Source: Platycnemis pennipes
Taxonomy: Eukaryota; Arthropoda; Insecta; Odonata; Platycnemididae
Assembly: GCA_933228895.1 (NCBI GenBank)
Contig: OW121846.1
Coordinates: 112,857,054-112,921,053 of the forward strand
Direction: 5' to 3'
DNA length: 64,000 nt
Shown here: positions 62,390-64,000 of the stretch, one piece after another
How the letters are laid out: each line of letters opens with the position of its first letter
How positions within the stretch are numbered: the first letter of the stretch is position 1
Translations under genes and position numbers: made by a program
The notes under the pieces: model-generated
Told to the model about the DNA's origin: nothing
The model's database searches: none
What the model saw: only the letters and a program-made list of their open reading frames with translations

Positions 62390-63440
62390 TACCTTACTTT
62401 CAAGCATGTATTTCCGGCTACAAGTAGAACCTTCTTTAGGATGAATGTCCCCTAGGTCTGGACTAGTCTACTATTTCCTTCATGCTTCCACATCACTGGT
62501 TAATCTGCTTCCCAGAGTGCAATACTCAACATTTTGTTTCCCAAATATTCACCAAAGCCTCTGCTCTTTTACTGTGATTAACTTTGATTTCTTCCCATTG
62601 ACCTTCAGGTAATATCCCTACAATACCTTTTCTGTTACAGCCAGAGTTTATCTTCATTCAGCCACTTTCTAACTCTGCCATGACCACTATGTCATTGGCA
62701 AAAGGCAGAATGTAAATTTTCTCTTACTCATCCCTGATTCTCTTCCCTTGACATACATATTTTATTCCTTTCTCAACTGAGAAATTAAGAAGTAATAATA
62801 CATTGCAAAACTTGGTTTACTCCTCCTTTTATTCCAGCTTCTTCCCTTTTTTTGATTTTATCACAGCCACCTTGTGTTTATATTAATTATGGATAATTCT
62901 TCAATCACAATGTGGCACCAAAATTTTCATTAGGATTCAAAGCATATAATTGCAGTCAATGTCATTCAATGCAGTTTCAACAATGGATATCGATGACGTC
63001 TCCATTTTAGTAGCCTAAGATTGAAAACTGAAACCCTCTGACTATTGCTTTTTCTGAATAAAAACTAATATTCACCCAAAAACTTCTCAGCTTTTCACTC
63101 TAACCTTTTACAGATGGTCCTTGTCAATATCTTCAAGTATGTATCATTGGGGTAATGGCTTGGAAGTTTTTGAATTTCACTGCTTTCTCCTTTTTGAGTT
63201 TGTGAAAATGACGTCTTTTTGGTAGTCATCTGTTATCTCTCAAGTTCAGCACCTGTAACAGACGGTTTGGTACAGTTACTTTAATGTTTTCTGCAAAACA
63301 TTTTTGAGGAGCTCAGCACAAACTTTATCAATTCCAGCAGCCTTCTTAACCGACAGATTCCTAACCAATGCATCAAATTATGATCTCCTTAACAAGGCTT
63401 CTCTATCTTCATTTTTCACTTCATTTTACTGATCTGTCAC
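62390..63440 (-). pseudogene. RTE-like reverse transcriptase remnant, minus strand
   Basis: Minus-strand frames give FDALVRNLSVKKAAGIDKVC, AELLKNVL, and farther on ILPFANDIVVMAELES, equivalent to FDAAVRDLRMKKASGINDVP, AELIKN and LRFADDIALIAE of copies 1 and 2. Frameshifts and stops are dense, so this is an old copy of the same or a sister family. Confidence 0.6.
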
Positions 63441-64000
63441 CTTTGCACTGACAATATTTCCATTGCATAAATTAGGGAGTCAGTAAGCACTACAGCCTTC
63501 CAAGTATAAATGCTCAAAATATCATTTGCAAGAGAAATGATTAGATGTCTACTTCCAGAAATTTCGGGAGGAAGAAGAGAAAGATTTTTAACCTCCCTTG
63601 GATAACTATACTTACTTCAATAAAACAAAGATGCTTACTTTAAACATCTGAGCTAGTATTTCATCTATATTAAACATGCTCCACATATGAAAAATCATTT
63701 GAAAAATAATTAATATATTTCCAGAGCACTGGGACCAAATATAAAAATAGCAAGAATCTTCATAAGATGCAGTGTAGTATTCAACCAACATCAACTGATA
63801 ATGTAGCCATCCTCTGTGGCAAATAATTTTTTAATGAAAACGGGATCCCTTTGATGAACTTTGAAACATTATGGTCTTACGGGCTTTATAAAAATTCTAT
63901 AAAATTAGGTATAACTGATAAGATTTATTACTATTATTAATAGTTTCAGCCTCCTGAGGTCTACATTAACTTAACTCTATTCGCTCTATTTCTTTCCTGT
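63441..64000. other. no recognised gene
   Basis: A minus-strand open frame ends with ATGTTTAAA|GTAAGC at about 63637, which could be an upstream exon of the Nudel-like gene, but no domain supports it. Confidence 0.25.

Noticed and set aside
63612..63794. Upstream exon of the Nudel-like gene
   Set aside because: A donor-like GTAAGC is present but the peptide has no LDLa, SRCR or protease feature and no good acceptor.

Overview
The window looks like arthropod, most likely insect, nuclear DNA. It has GT-AG introns in clear host genes, mosaic LDLa/SRCR/trypsin-like domains as in the egg-shell protease Nudel, an arthropod-type transposon load, and no bacterial operons. Species cannot be fixed from the sequence.

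Host genes. A torsin-family AAA+ gene enters from the left edge on the minus strand (three exons, 1-1060, continuing off the window). A second gene, also minus, occupies at least 28437-57930. Ten exons with matching splice phases encode LDLa, SRCR, a catalytically dead trypsin-like domain, LDLa-type modules and a terminal SRCR-like exon with a stop codon. Its 12.4 kb intron (32352-44788) holds a complete LOA-type LINE and several DNA transposons.

Endogenous virus. Between 15107 and 27341 lies a 12.2 kb element with inverted termini of about 280-300 bp. It carries a decayed adintovirus/Polinton-like virion module: penton-like, pVI/PX-like, hexon-like (F54H12.2-type) and adenain-type protease genes. 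A degenerate IAP-type BIR domain lies just before the protease, and a ladder of tandemly duplicated small ORFs sits at the left terminus. No DNA polymerase, integrase or packaging ATPase was found. The element has been hit by a Penelope-like element, an RTE LINE, a 240-bp repeat and a small hairpin insertion. The proteins suggest a DNA virus or virus-like transposon that decayed after entering the germ line.

Mobile DNA elsewhere. Left third: a 1.8 kb TIR element, LOA fragments, a tRNA-derived SINE, a Helitron helicase remnant next to a tandem array rich in ATCGAT palindromes, an RTE LINE carrying a perfect 94-bp palindrome, and a DDE transposase fossil. Middle and right: SINEs with 10-bp target duplications, hAT-like elements with 8- or 5-bp duplications (one with what looks like a captured exon), Penelope-like elements with hammerhead-ribozyme motifs, RTE remnants, a gypsy-type protease remnant, a BED/hAT remnant, a piggyBac-like zinc finger and a ~490-bp repeat family.

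Limits: all calls come from reading the sequence. Intron boundaries follow splice consensus and phase continuity, not transcripts. Family assignments rest on remembered motifs and were not searched.
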